This document shows positions 33,257 to 43,972 of a DNA stretch of 64,000 nt, one piece after another. How positions within the stretch are numbered: the first letter of the stretch is position 1; each line of letters opens with the position of its first letter. Below the pieces are notes generated by a model. It saw only the letters and a program-made list of their open reading frames with translations, was not told the DNA's origin and searched no databases. This DNA comes from Adiantum capillus-veneris (lineage: Eukaryota > Streptophyta > Polypodiopsida > Polypodiales > Pteridaceae), in assembly GCA_014529385.2 (NCBI GenBank), contig CM043945.1, forward strand, positions 147,804,241-147,868,240. Direction: 5' to 3'. The position numbers and the translations under genes are program-made.

Positions 33257-34058
33257 TCTACAGCAATAATTTTTGTCCACCCTAGGCATTTCATCTAGTT
33301 GCAATTGTGGTAAGGTACTCTCCCATGATTTTATTTGCAACGTTGTTGTAGGTGGTGAACTTACAATGGGAGGTGCAAACTCTTCCTTGTTTGTATGGAT
33401 ATGTACAATGGTAGGTGGAGGTTGTGTCGAAGTTTCTATTTCCATATAAGAACTACATGAAGAGCAAGAAGCTTCATTTGACTTCCTTGTTCCTGAGCTA
33501 GGTGGAACAAATTGTTCTTTCTTCGGTACCCAAACTAGCTCTGGAGCGGATATGTAGAATTCCATGATTTTTTCCTTTCCACGATCTTCAATCTATTTTG
33601 GAGCTACAGAATTAGGCTCACATGGGCCAGGTGACAAGTAAGAGCACATTTACATTTTGGCACCCAGATTTGATCATTTCCTTCATAGTAGCCTTGGGCT
33701 TCCAATAGTTTTTTAAGAATCCAACGCAATGTTTCTTTACGTTACTTGGGGCAAGTGGGACGTCTCTTACCAGCTCTTGTCTTTTAGCACTAGCTATGGT
33801 CGTTAAAGAAGCTTTAGGGACCAACTTGTATGTTTTCTTTGTTATATTAGGGTGGGTCTTGTGTGTCTCAAGCCTTATTTCAACTACAGCATTTGAAGCT
33901 TTAGAGAGTTGGGCTATGGGGACATATGGTTCAACCTCTTGGACATGCAATGCTTTGGGTTTTATTTCCTTAAGAGGCAATATCTCAAGGACTATGGCTT
34001 TAGTGGCAAGGCTAAGAGTTGGTTTTTGCGTTGTGACACCCCTTCGTCCCCCAATCAA
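33257..34058 (-). pseudogene. W-(V/L)-P-K repeat tail (fragment F)
   Basis: TKKTYKLVPKASLTTIASAK (about 33822), NYWKPKATMKEMIKSGCQN (about 33690) and ELVWVPKKEQFVPPSSG (about 33520) match the tail of element G at the same spacing. It then runs through SWESTLPQLQLDEMPRV to the break. A stop at 33618 and frame changes show decay. Function unknown. Confidence 0.75.
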
Positions 34059-34320
34059 AAGTGAATTTCGTGGTTATCATCCACATGTGTCCTAGGTTTA
34101 TATTACCCTCCATAATTTCAGCAGGCATGACCAAAAACTCTTGAGCTACAACCCCATTGTCATAACTGACAGAAGTGTACCAGATTCCAAAAACCGCAGT
34201 TTTTTTCTTGTTGACACCCTTGACTTGGATAATACTCTCAGATAGAGGTCGCTTTCCCAACTGACACCTCACCCCATATGATAGAAAATTATACTTAGCA
34301 TCCGTTCCAATAAGGCATTA
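34012..34320 (-). pseudogene. Second retropepsin-like domain, inactive (fragment F)
   Basis: DAKYNFLSYGVRCQLGKRPL aligns with ENFISYRLYQQLKS of the post-integrase protease of element D, and FLVMPAEIMEGNINLGHMW with its MMLGQPW region. The catalytic D-(S/T)-G is replaced by G-T-D, so no activity is expected. Its place after integrase is the same as in D. Confidence 0.55.
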
Positions 34321-34463
34321 TATAGCACTTTTCAATAGGTACTATTTAGCTTAATAGGGTATCGTAGAGGTGTGTTAGAGTCCGAACAATCCTCCTCTGT
34401 TTCAACGTGAAATGTATGTGTAACTCCAAGGTTGGCCTCTCGCTGGCGTTTTATGTGCTGTTG

Positions 34464-35084
34464 TCACTCTTTAGCCTCAGCTTGAGCTTGTATCTTCTTT
34501 AATTCTATTTGTGCCTTGGCTGCCTTTTTTTTATGGATGGCACATAGCTCCTCTTGGCTTAAAGGATCATAGTAGCTTTTAAATTTTCTCCCATTGAGGA
34601 ATCCAATGGTTTCAACTCCATTTAGAGTCTCCACATGAATGGTTCCTTGTGGGGTGATTTCACATACTCTATATGGTCCTTTTCTTGCATATTTCAACTT
34701 TTTCTTTTCGTTACGTACTCCATACATAAGGACTTTATCACCAACATTGATATCTTTGTTCTTTAGATGACAGTCAAACCATTTCTTCCTTCTATCTTTC
34801 TCCACAAGTGCATTCTGCACAGCCAGTTGTCTTTCTTCATCTAATCTCTCAAGGATATATAAGCACTCAACTAAAGGGTTACCATCCCAACCTTCTTGTG
34901 AAACTACGCGTAGACTAGGAATTACAAACTCCCATGGAAGAACTGCTTCTTGGCCATATACCATTTTGAATGGTGTACAATTAATAGCCACTTTGTAAGA
35001 AGTACGATAAGACCATAGGACTGAAGTCAGCTTCAAATCCCAATCTGTGCGATGAGCTTCCACCGTTTTGGTCAAGATATGCAT
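34464..35084 (-). pseudogene. Integrase C-terminal part (fragment F)
   Basis: Reads TDWDLKLTSVLWSYRTSYK, then MVYGQEAVLPWEFVIPSLR and NVGDKVLMYG, YARKGPYRVCEI, the usual C-terminal half of gypsy integrase with its GPY-like module. The open stretch of 206 codons ends in a Lys/Ala/Glu-rich helix. The catalytic core lies beyond the break at about 35090 and is missing. Confidence 0.85.
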
Positions 35085-36472
35085 GGATGTGGATTATTAC
35101 AAATATGATATATGGATATGAATGGAAAAAAAATTTAGCAAATGAAGAGACCCTCATTTGTGTTTACTGATTTAGGACTATTACAAGAAGTAAGAAAAAG
35201 TGCATGTAAAAAAATAGTAGTTTAGTGAAAGGGAATGAATGGGTGAGGGGTATTTTTGTGATTTTTTTTTTGGAGTGGGTTCACACCTAGATCTAGAGAG
35301 GCTTGCATGAAGAGATATATTTATAGAATAAAGAGTATGCACACTGGTAAGAAAAAATATTGTAATGGTGAATCAATGTACATAACATACTTAGGAAAAT
35401 TACGCATATCTAAATAAAAATATATAAATAAATATCAAATTAATTAGAATAAAGCCCCCTATATTTAGGCTCTATATACAATGAAATATTTAGATTAAAA
35501 TGGATCATAATATATTTTTGTTTTTTAGTTTTATTTATTTTCTTGGATCAACTAGCTCAGTGACTAGCTAACTGAGGGTTTGAAGGAGATATGGGAAACG
35601 TCTCATAACTCACACACGCCTATGAACAATGAAAAGGTGAGGATAGCCACAATGTTTAGGTGATTTTAATAGGGTGAGTTATCTCACTATGGAAAATACG
35701 GATAGCCAAAAAACGGCTATCGTTAGCTCCCCCCCCCCCCCCCCCAGGCCGATAATGGTACATTTATGTACCATTTATCCAATCACACAACACATAGATC
35801 TTGTAACATTTTTCATAAGCACCCCCCAAAATCAAAGATCTTGAAATTTCTTTCCGAGAGAGAGATGTATGGTATGAAATCACTAACTAAATTCGGTTGA
35901 AGAAACTTGTAGATCTTATTGCTATCCATCATTGCTTCCATCACTATGAATGTGATATAAAAGATAGGTTGCTCTTCCTCCTGTGTGAAGTTGATGTATT
36001 TGCTACGATCTTCAAGAACTTGTATGAGAAAATCTCTGAACTGTAGCTCATAAAAGTCATTTAACCTAGGTAGGCTCATCAAGTCAAAAACTCCATGACC
36101 TATATAGATTAAGAAATCTTGGTCCATGTCTCCAACTGCTATTAGAAGAAGTTTCCAAAAGTTTACCATATAAGTAGATAAAAGATGCAGGTTCCTATTT
36201 CTTCCAACAAATTAGAATATAATAGATTTTGGTAAGGATTGATGAAATATCCACATGTAGCAATCAACAAGTTTTCCATATATGATGAAGACCAAAAGCA
36301 TCACAATGTGAGACCTCCATACACCAAAGAACCAAATGAAGAAGGTTTGGAAACATTTGCTATCAATCAGCAAGTGTTCATGTTCTCCAAAACTTAAGAG
36401 GGTATGGTGCCCATGATGAAAAGCATATGTAAAGAGAGAAGAGGTTGACTCTAAAGAAGTGGTATGTATCCA
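35085..36472. other. AT-rich sequence, one unassigned frame
   Basis: It contains a 17-base C-run (35729-35745) and an unrecognised minus-strand open stretch at 36169-35813 (118 codons, Phe/Ile/Leu-rich) that could be chance. No repeat termini or pol motifs. This is sequence of the host element H or of the genome between elements. Confidence 0.4.
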
Positions 36473-36752
36473 TTATTGAATCATATTCAATGTCATTTGA
36501 GATATCTTGAGCCGATTGTTGTAGGTTTGTGTGATGAATGTAGGAGAAAGAGATACCACATTTGAATATTTATCACACATTTTAGCACTTGAATCATCAG
36601 TTGGCATGTAAACATCCTCTTCAATATTTGGCCAAGTAGAAGGAAATAAATATGGTAAAGGAGATAATTTCTTGATTGAAACACTCTCTTGATGGTAGGT
36701 TATTCCAACATGATAATGGAATCCATCTTTGATGTAGAAGTACATGTGAAAC
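36473..36752 (-). pseudogene. Gag-like gene of element H, part downstream of insertion D
   Basis: The minus strand continues the reading frame broken at 56423: RRKF joins in frame to HMYFYIKDGFHYHVGITYHQ when element D and one GAAAC copy are removed. The frame then stays open to 36473. No domain recognised beyond the join. Confidence 0.6.
36748..36752. repeat. Target-site duplication GAAAC, left copy
   Basis: GAAAC directly precedes TGTTGGACGG; the second copy at 56419-56423 directly follows TTCTAACA. Confidence 0.95.
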
Positions 36753-37676
36753 TGTTGGACGGATACGCCGCGACGGACGTCAGCACAACGAGAACTCACC
36801 TAACATATAATGTCAGCTAAGGATGAATCTTGACCCGCAGGTGCGTGGAAGCAAGCATAAGGTGTCAACCTACACTCGACCGACTCCTAACTAATTCCTA
36901 CAGAGGTCTCTACCAATTGTCTAAGTCACAACCTTCAAGAGTGCATAAGAGGAAACTTCCTACAACGCTTTCTAGAGCCGAAAATCCATCAAACAATCTC
37001 GAAACACCATAGAACTTGAAGGAGACCCTACTAATACCAATAGGTCACTCTCCCTAAGGTCTATGAACCAAAACCCCAACCCAAAACACCCAGTGCAAAA
37101 TCACGTAGGATGTCTGGCTGAAATTTGCAGGTCTTCGTTTCCGAAATCTAAAGTGCCTAATGTATAGCTCTACTCAATGTGATTACGTGGATATGCTGCA
37201 ATGCAAAATCGGACAACGTATGCTCACCAAATCACCAGATGAAGCTCGTAGAAGGAGCTCGCAAAACCGGACCGTACGCGCGCAATGTAGGTATCTGCGC
37301 GTAGCTCTCGTCGGGGGCAACACACTGCACTTCTCTGCACTCGATTCCGACCACTGGTGCACACATAGTGTCAAGATGAAGCTCACACTCTCTCTCGTAC
37401 ACAGTACGCTCACTCACAGACTTCAAAACTTGTTTTTAAAAATGACAAAAGGTTTTTTCATTAAGGTCAAAAAGTGGTATATATACCTTACAATTCTCAA
37501 ACCCTAAAGTTCCAAATCAACCATCTTCTCAATCTAACTATCAAAACTGGGATACAATCTGGAAACTTCTGTAAGCCCCAATATTTACAAGGTGAAAAAT
37601 CGGGTTTCCTCAATAAATGAATAATTACAAAAAATGGTAATCTTTCGTTTCCGTGGGGTGTGTCTAGCTTCTAACA
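36753..37676 (-). repeat. 3' LTR of element D (924 bp)
   Basis: Begins TGTTGGACGG and ends CTTCTAACA on the + strand. It matches 55486-56418 along its length with scattered substitutions and small indels. A half palindrome ACGTAGGATGTCT lies at about 37103-37115. Confidence 0.95.
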
Positions 37677-37690
37677 CTCCCCCCCTCCTT
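37677..37690 (-). other. Terminal polypurine tract of element D
   Basis: AAGGAGGGGGGAG on the minus strand directly before the 3' LTR. Confidence 0.85.
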
Positions 37691-37728
37691 GCTCATGTCG
37701 TCCCCGATATGGCCACTGATCTGCTTCT

Positions 37729-40700
37729 TCATCGTATGGTTTTGCGCATCTTGATCAATGATTCGTATCTTGCATGTAGATTCATCATTGTTGGGCCAAA
37801 AATATCAGTGTTTATTGTGAAGAAGCCGGTGTAGAACGCTTCTTCAAAGGCCTGTAGGTGATAGGATGGTAGAAACATTATCCTTTGATACAACGCATGT
37901 ATCACCTCCTTGGAAGGCTGACCAAACAGTTCATAGGCACATCTGTAAGTATCTTGGAAGAAGAAGATACTGTCTGTCACCTGGCCTGGCTTGAATGTCT
38001 CAAATACTGCTAAAAGAGTTTTGCAGATTTTCTTCATCATGATGCACGTAAGGTCAGGTGAGCCAGTGAACAATTTGATGGCGCCCGTTAGGGTTTTCAC
38101 CATTTATTGGACACTTATTCTCTCACCTGCCTTCAAGCCCGACAGCTTAGGATAATTCAGCCAAGTGGGTTGGCTCCTTTGTAATATCTCCTGGGCCTTC
38201 TATGTCCTGATCCTTGGTAGAGGAAAAAAGCTGAGGTTGTCTATGATGTTTTTCGGTGCCTCTACCAAGTGGATTAGGTATTGTGGGTACTTTGTCAGCC
38301 AGGCCTTCCTCCATTTTGGTTGAGAGTCAACTATTAGCCTGAACTCTTCTGGTAAGGAGATATCTGCGTTGTAGAGTGGCACTGTAGGCTCTTCTCTAAT
38401 CCTCTTATTAATGGTGGCAGCTTCATACTTCAGCAAAGGATATGGGAGAGAGGGTTGAAGCCATTCGCGCCTGAGGTTGCTGGCGTCGATCTTCTGGGTA
38501 GTCATGGATTTGAAAACCCTCTTCTCCCATTCCAAGGCTTCCTTAGCCGTCTCTCTGATCTCCACCTCTATTGCTTTACGTAGCTTTTCCTCCTCTTCCT
38601 GTGTCAGATCTTGTGGCTCTTGAGAGGATTCTTCTAGGATTTCCTCTTGCATAGGTGTGTCCACAGGATCTGCCACATTTTCTAAATCTATGCCTTCATT
38701 GGCCGTTGGCCCTATGCCCTCTTACTCTCCGACTTGCTGTCCTCTTAGCTCCTCAATCTGCTTTAGGAGTTTTTGTTTTTCTGTTTCAGCCTCTTAGCCC
38801 ATATTCACGAGGAGGTCGTTCAATTTGGCGTTTATCTTCTCCGCCTCCTCGAGCTTTCTTTTGATACTTTCTAATTCTTCTTGCAGGGCTTTTTGGTCTT
38901 CTTCCATTAGTGTTTGCATAACAATTGACCCTTTTGCCATCATCAATCGTTGCTTTTTCTCTAGAGTCAGCTCCTTCTAAAGTTCTTGCATCTGTTCTTC
39001 ATAAAGTTGGCTTTTCGTAGTGATGTGAGTCGAGCTAGTAGCTCTGACTCTGACAGGAGATGCCCGCAGCCTCTGGATGGTTTGATCTTTCACTTTGAGC
39101 TGGTCCTTGAGCTCAAGGACCTCATCCTGGCTGGCTTCTTGATCTATCTCTGCCTTTTCTTTGGCGTTTCGCATGGCTTCAACCTCTTTAGATTCCTCAT
39201 CCAACTGTAGGGTCAGGTTATCCCTTTCCCTCTCGGCATCTATCAATGATTTGCTGAGTTGCTTACATTCCTCTTCAACTCCTTGCATTATTTGGGCTGT
39301 TGCCTGATTTTCTTTTTCCATTTCTTGGCATCTTTGCAATGCCCTTGCTAGACTCTCCTGTAGCTCCGCTTCTCTCTCTTTCTGCCTTTGACTTTGTCCT
39401 TGCAAAGAGCCTACTTCCAGATTTATCTTCACTTCAGTGGCCTTGAGAGCTGCCATCTCACTTTCTGAAGCCATGGACTGCACTCTTAACCCGATTAGCT
39501 TCATCATCACCACATCCCAATCATTTGAGGGCTGGTGCAGGTCCACTGTATATGTGGCCATCTCTTTTAGTTCTACTAGCGTGATGCTTCGCATTTGTTC
39601 CTTAGGCCCTGTGCTTGCCAAGTCGAATGTGTCTGTGGCAGCTTCTTCTTTGGTGTATCCTGTAGCTAGCAGGTCCAAAAATGTGTTATATGAATCATTT
39701 GGCTCTTGTTGCCCACTTCGAGGCTTAGCCTCTTCCTTTGGTTCCGGCTCCTGGCTCTGCTCTTGCTTAGCCTCTTCTTGTTCTTCTGGTTTGTCTTCCT
39801 CCTCTTTATCTTCTTGTGGAGGGCTACGAGGAGGTGGTGAGGGCGGTGGGCTGGGCGGTAGAGATGTAGGCTTTTTCTTTAAATCTCGGTCTACCTTAGT
39901 CTTTCTTTCTCTCTCTTGGCTCTCTTGCTCGTTTAGAAATTTCTGTCGTACCTGCTCCACTTCCTCTTCTGTAAAAGGTACATACGGGATATTTTCTGAT
40001 GCGGCATCAAGAATCTCAAAATTTTTAATGTGATCTTCGAATATATCCCTTTGCACCCTTCGGGATGAACCCAACATTGCTTCTAGAGACGGCTTCCAGA
40101 GTTCACTCAAATCGCGTTTAAGGGCCCTTTCTGCTCTGAAGCTCTCCATCAGCCGCTCTAGTCTTGCCGCTTTTTGTGACTTTGTCTCTTTTGCCGGCAC
40201 TTGGGAAAATTATTTCTTTCCTTTCTTTTGCTCTGGCGGCTCTTCTTGAATAGGCTCTAGCCGTCTTTTCAATCTTGTGGCAACCCTTGGTGCTCTTTGT
40301 GGCTCGTCTTCTTTGTCTTCTTTGAGTCTCAGCCAGTCGTTCAGTGACGGGGGGTCAGGCCATCTTCCTTTTGCGTGAAATGCCCCATAAATCACCTTAG
40401 TGATTAGTTCTCCTGGCACAGTATATGTGGGCTTCTTGTTACCCATCTTCACTAGGTTGTCATGTATATATGTTGCATAATTCATTATCTTTGGAGTGCT
40501 CTTCATCATTGCCCAAGTGAATGTCATGGCAATTGCTCCTGGCGGTATTCTGTACTTTTGTGGCCGCTTCGTGCACATATGGAAGTATTGGTTGTACAAC
40601 TGACTCATGATTGCCACTCTTGGGTTGGCAATGTCCTCAAAAGTGTAGTTACCTTTCTTCTCATTGTACACCTTGACATCATCCCTTCTTTTAGTTACAC

Positions 40701-41151
40701 TATCCCCCTTGTTGGAGAGGTCTAGTGCATCTGCTACAACATGCTCGGTGATGACTATTTCTGTTTTTGGCTTGCCTTGCAGATCGGTTACTCTGGCCAC
40801 TCCATATTCCTTTATTGTTGTCACAAACTCTCAGACTCTCTTTATGTCAACCCTTGCCGGCGCTGCTTCAAAATAGTTGTGGAGATCAATCTTCTCCAAG
40901 TACCCGGCCATCTTGCTTCTTACGAACTCATTGAGTTCTCGCGGTAGCATTGGTAGCTCGATCACATTCCCTTCAGTGTCTTTGAACACTCCTTGGTAGA
41001 TCTTTAGGTCGTTGGACTCTAGTAGATCTTCTTGGATCCATGTGCTGGTGAGCTTTAGTGTTCCGTCTGGTATGACGAAGGGCTCCACTTCTTCTAGGTA
41101 ATCCTTAATGGTCATTCTTTTCTTCTTTGCCGGTGACTTCGCGGCTGCCAT
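37729..41151 (-). pseudogene. Accessory frame of element D, ~1140 codons, coiled-coil protein
   Basis: One frame runs from ATG at 41151 (MAAAKSPAKKKRMTIKDYLE) to 37729, interrupted only by seven in-frame stops (at 40833, 40212, 38979, 38796, 38724, 38202 and 38106), each explainable as C-to-T in CGA, CAA or CAG. Parts in order: a globular N-terminus (FVTTIKEYGVARVTDL, FEDIANPRVAIMSQLYNQYF); a basic linker PPEQKKGKK; an acidic Pro/Glu-rich stretch; a coiled coil from about 39450 to 38800 (RDNLTLQLDEESKEVEAM and similar); a C-terminal globular part (LRREWLQPSLPYPLLKYEA, FLPSYHLQAFEEAFYTGFF). No signal peptide, membrane segment or pol motif, so not an envelope. The frame ends near the PPT. Probably a structural or nuclear accessory protein; family unknown. 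Confidence 0.75.
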
Positions 41152-41316
41152 AGATCCTGTTGCACTCAGAAGTCCGAAGTTAGCATTTTTTCCATATTAG
41201 CTAAGAAACTGAGTTTTAACTATCCAAATGACTTGAAAATTGAAAATAAAGCTTAAAAGGAACTTGTGAAGCTGTGCATGTGCTCACAGTGCAATTTTGG
41301 CCAAAAATTTCCATTT

Positions 41317-42196
41317 AGACATCCTACGCGCATGATGTCTTTTTGATCAGAATTGGGTGACACTTGATATGCTGGTAGTGCATGGCTTATGGAACATGGC
41401 TATGTGCTTGGATATGGATTTGGGCATCAAAAAGTGGATTTTTTTGGGATGATTCAGGCTTTAGGTCACAAATTGGGTAGAAAGTCCATAATAGGTATCA
41501 AGTGATGTCCAAATGGGTTGAAAATTGGTACATGGGCTCATTGCACCATGGCATTGGCTCCCATGATGTCACTTTTGCATAGAAGTTCCAAATTATGCTG
41601 GAGACATCCTACGCGTAGGATGTCTATTTCATCAAAATGGCATGAGATTTGTTCTATGGGTAGTCCTTGGCCTATGGAACATGGCTATGCTCTTGGATTT
41701 GGATTTGGACAAGGATGGATGCTTGTAAGAGCCTGTGTAGTGTTTTTGGGCTCAAAAAGTGTATCTTGAAGGTGTTGGGGGTCAAAAATGATTAGAATGG
41801 CTTCAAAATTGGTATATGAGCTCTTGATGATGATGTGATTGGATCTGGAATGGACAAACATCCTCTGCAGGCCAAAAATGTCAAATAGACATCCTACGCG
41901 TAGGATGTCTACTTCATCAATTTTTGCTTCTGACCACATAGATTGGTTGGTGATGTGCTTGTGAATGTGTTGTGCAAGTTTCATGTGATTTGGACAAGAT
42001 TTGGTAGGTCTATGGCCCATTATTTTCTCTATGCCCTAACTTTGCGTTTTTTTCATGCATATGAGGTCAATGTTGGTCCAATTGTGATGAAACTAGGTGG
42101 CTAGCATGTAAAGGTCATTCAGAAAATGTGTGTGATGAAAAATGTTGGGATCTGTGCCCAGAAAGGCCCTTGAGAAATCCTACGCATAGGATGTCT
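41317..42196. repeat. Palindrome array 1: four sites, ~285-bp period
   Basis: 24-bp sites at 41317-41340, 41603-41626, 41887-41910 and 42173-42196 start at intervals of 286, 284 and 286 bp. The perfect form is AGACATCCTACG plus its own reverse complement; the second and third sites are perfect, the first and last have changes. Between sites the units share only patches (for example TATGGAACATGGCTATG in units 1 and 2), so the palindromes are much better conserved than their surroundings. The array lies just upstream of the accessory frame. Confidence 0.93.
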
Positions 42197-43791
42197 CCTG
42201 ATGAACTTTTAATGGAATGTGCCACTAGAGCATGCCCTTGGTTCCCCTGAGTCCCTTTAAGCCTAATTTCAACAAAAAAGTCAAATGGATAGAAAGTAAC
42301 TCCCTGTGTGGACTTCAGAGTCTCCGAGCCATTTTCTGACTTTTGGAGTGCTTTTTGGCGATGAAATTTCTTGATGTTGGTCTCCATAGCTTCCCGATCC
42401 CTTGGGGATCCTTGCCGTATGGTTTTTGTCGACTTTGGCTTCACCGGAGCTTCATTTGGTAATTTGTTGCTCTAGAAGCACCCGTGGTTGCGTTTACATA
42501 TCTTCGATGATTTGTGGTGGTCTACCACCATAGGACTTGGTTGTTGATGGTCTAGGAAAGCCGCTCGTGAAGTTTGGTGGCAAACGGGCATGCGGTTTGG
42601 CCGCGAGAGCTATTTGACGCTTTGTGTGTCTGATGTCGTTTCTGAATTTTAGTACTGCTTCGGGTCACTTTTTGGTCATGTGGGTCACATAGACTTGTCA
42701 AGCATGTCGAGATGCTCCTACCCATGAATTTTGGTAGCATTTGGGTGCCTTTTCGCTGATTTCCCATTTGGTGGCCTCTTGTGGGATTCTAGGAATTAGG
42801 GTTTTTCCCGATGGTTTTCTACTGCCTTTGGACATCCAAGACTGATCTCCTATGCTAGGGTAAGCTGCCGATGAAGTCTCGTTGCTTTTGGGTTAGCCAT
42901 TAGGTTGCCGCCTCTAGTAGGTCTCTATCGCCCGCTTTGTGTGTGAACCCTACGCTAGTTTTCGCAACAAAATGACAAACATGTGCAAAAAGCTCAAGGT
43001 GGTGAGCCTACCTCCCATGTCTAAAGCCCGTCGGGTAGTCATGTGCGTCGTAGAAGCTGCTGGAAGGTCCGTCCGCTCTAGGTGACAGAAGCTCTCTCCA
43101 AAAGGTTAATAGTGAAAATGAGCTAAAAATGGGGTGAAAATTTCTTATAATGGAGGTCCCCGAACCACTTTTCATGAAATTTAACATGTGCTCCCATCTT
43201 CTTGCGAGATGCGGTTTAGGCTCAAAAATTTCTTGATTTGGACTCCATTTGCTCTATTTACCAGAAATTTGGCATTTCGGTCAAAACCTAGCCAAAACAC
43301 GTTTTCTGCTCAAGTCTCATAATTGCACCCCTACTATCCCATAGGTTGTCCTATAGTCACTGAACATCCCCATATTTTTTTGTTTTTCATTAAGACCGTT
43401 TTTCACATGCTTTTTGTATTTTTGAAGTTTTTCTGCCGAAAATTAGCAAAATTAAAAGGAAAATAACAAATCAAACCCAAAAAATCCCCAAATATCCTAA
43501 TAAATCACACTCATCACCGCAAAACATTATATACACTCACATGCAATTTTTATGGTCGGATTTCTCCGTTTTACTAATATTTTACCCGAAAAATGGCTAT
43601 TTCTACTTATATACACACACCTAGGGACTTGATTTGGCGTTTGGCCCCATATACCTATAGATACATGCTGTATAAGGGCATATATACTTGGGTTAGTCCA
43701 GAAAAATTCACAATCAAACAACAACCCTTAAAATAGTCGAAAATCATGCCCTTTTTTGCTCTTTCTGTTATTGGTTCCGCATTTGAGAATG
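42197..43791. other. Spacer between internal PPT and palindrome array
   Basis: No convincing gene. On the minus strand a TATATAAG box lies at about 43603-43610, roughly 190 bp inside the internal polypurine tract. The region is otherwise AT-rich and resembles an untranslated leader or a relict LTR. Confidence 0.45.
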
Positions 43792-43809
43792 CCTCCCCCC
43801 CTCCTAGCC
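43792..43809 (-). other. Internal polypurine tract
   Basis: The minus strand reads GGCTAGGAGGGGGGAG after GTCCGGGACGACGCC, closely parallel to the terminal junction (CGGGGACGACATGAGCAAGG then AGGGGGGAG). It sits about 180 bp downstream of the end of the W-x-P-K tail. Confidence 0.65.
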
Positions 43810-43972
43810 GGCGTCGTCCCGGACGACAAGGTATCACCTCGGAGTATGTGCCGTGCATAGGTTGAAAAATTTGTGCTAATGCTTGGCCGATTAATGTGGC
43901 CCTAATTTATGCATACTCGGTCAATGCACGGAAAAATTAATGTTGTGCAAGAGAAGGGAATAAGCAAGATGC

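Larger units (their letters stand above)
33257..35084 (-). mobile_element. Fragment F: 3' pol end of a gypsy element
   Basis: On the minus strand, in order: integrase C-terminus, a decayed retropepsin-like segment, and a tail with W-x-P-K motifs. The tail matches the C-terminus of element G closely (for example ELVWVPKKEQFVP against ELVWVPKKERFVP). It lacks RT, gag and LTRs. The downstream end is cut at region E. Confidence 0.82.

Noticed and set aside
37160-37507. Open frame in the left LTR of D, with a similar one at 55893-56240
   Set aside because: Present in both LTRs only because the LTRs are repeats; no start context or domain, and lies in a regulatory region.
39437-40033. 198-codon + strand frame rich in Ser/Gly opposite the accessory gene
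   Set aside because: It is the antisense of the Glu/Pro-rich and Lys-rich part of the accessory frame; no independent support.
37729-41151. Accessory gene of D as a viral envelope
   Set aside because: No signal peptide, no hydrophobic membrane-spanning segment and no furin-like or Cys-rich ectodomain seen; the coiled coil alone is not enough.
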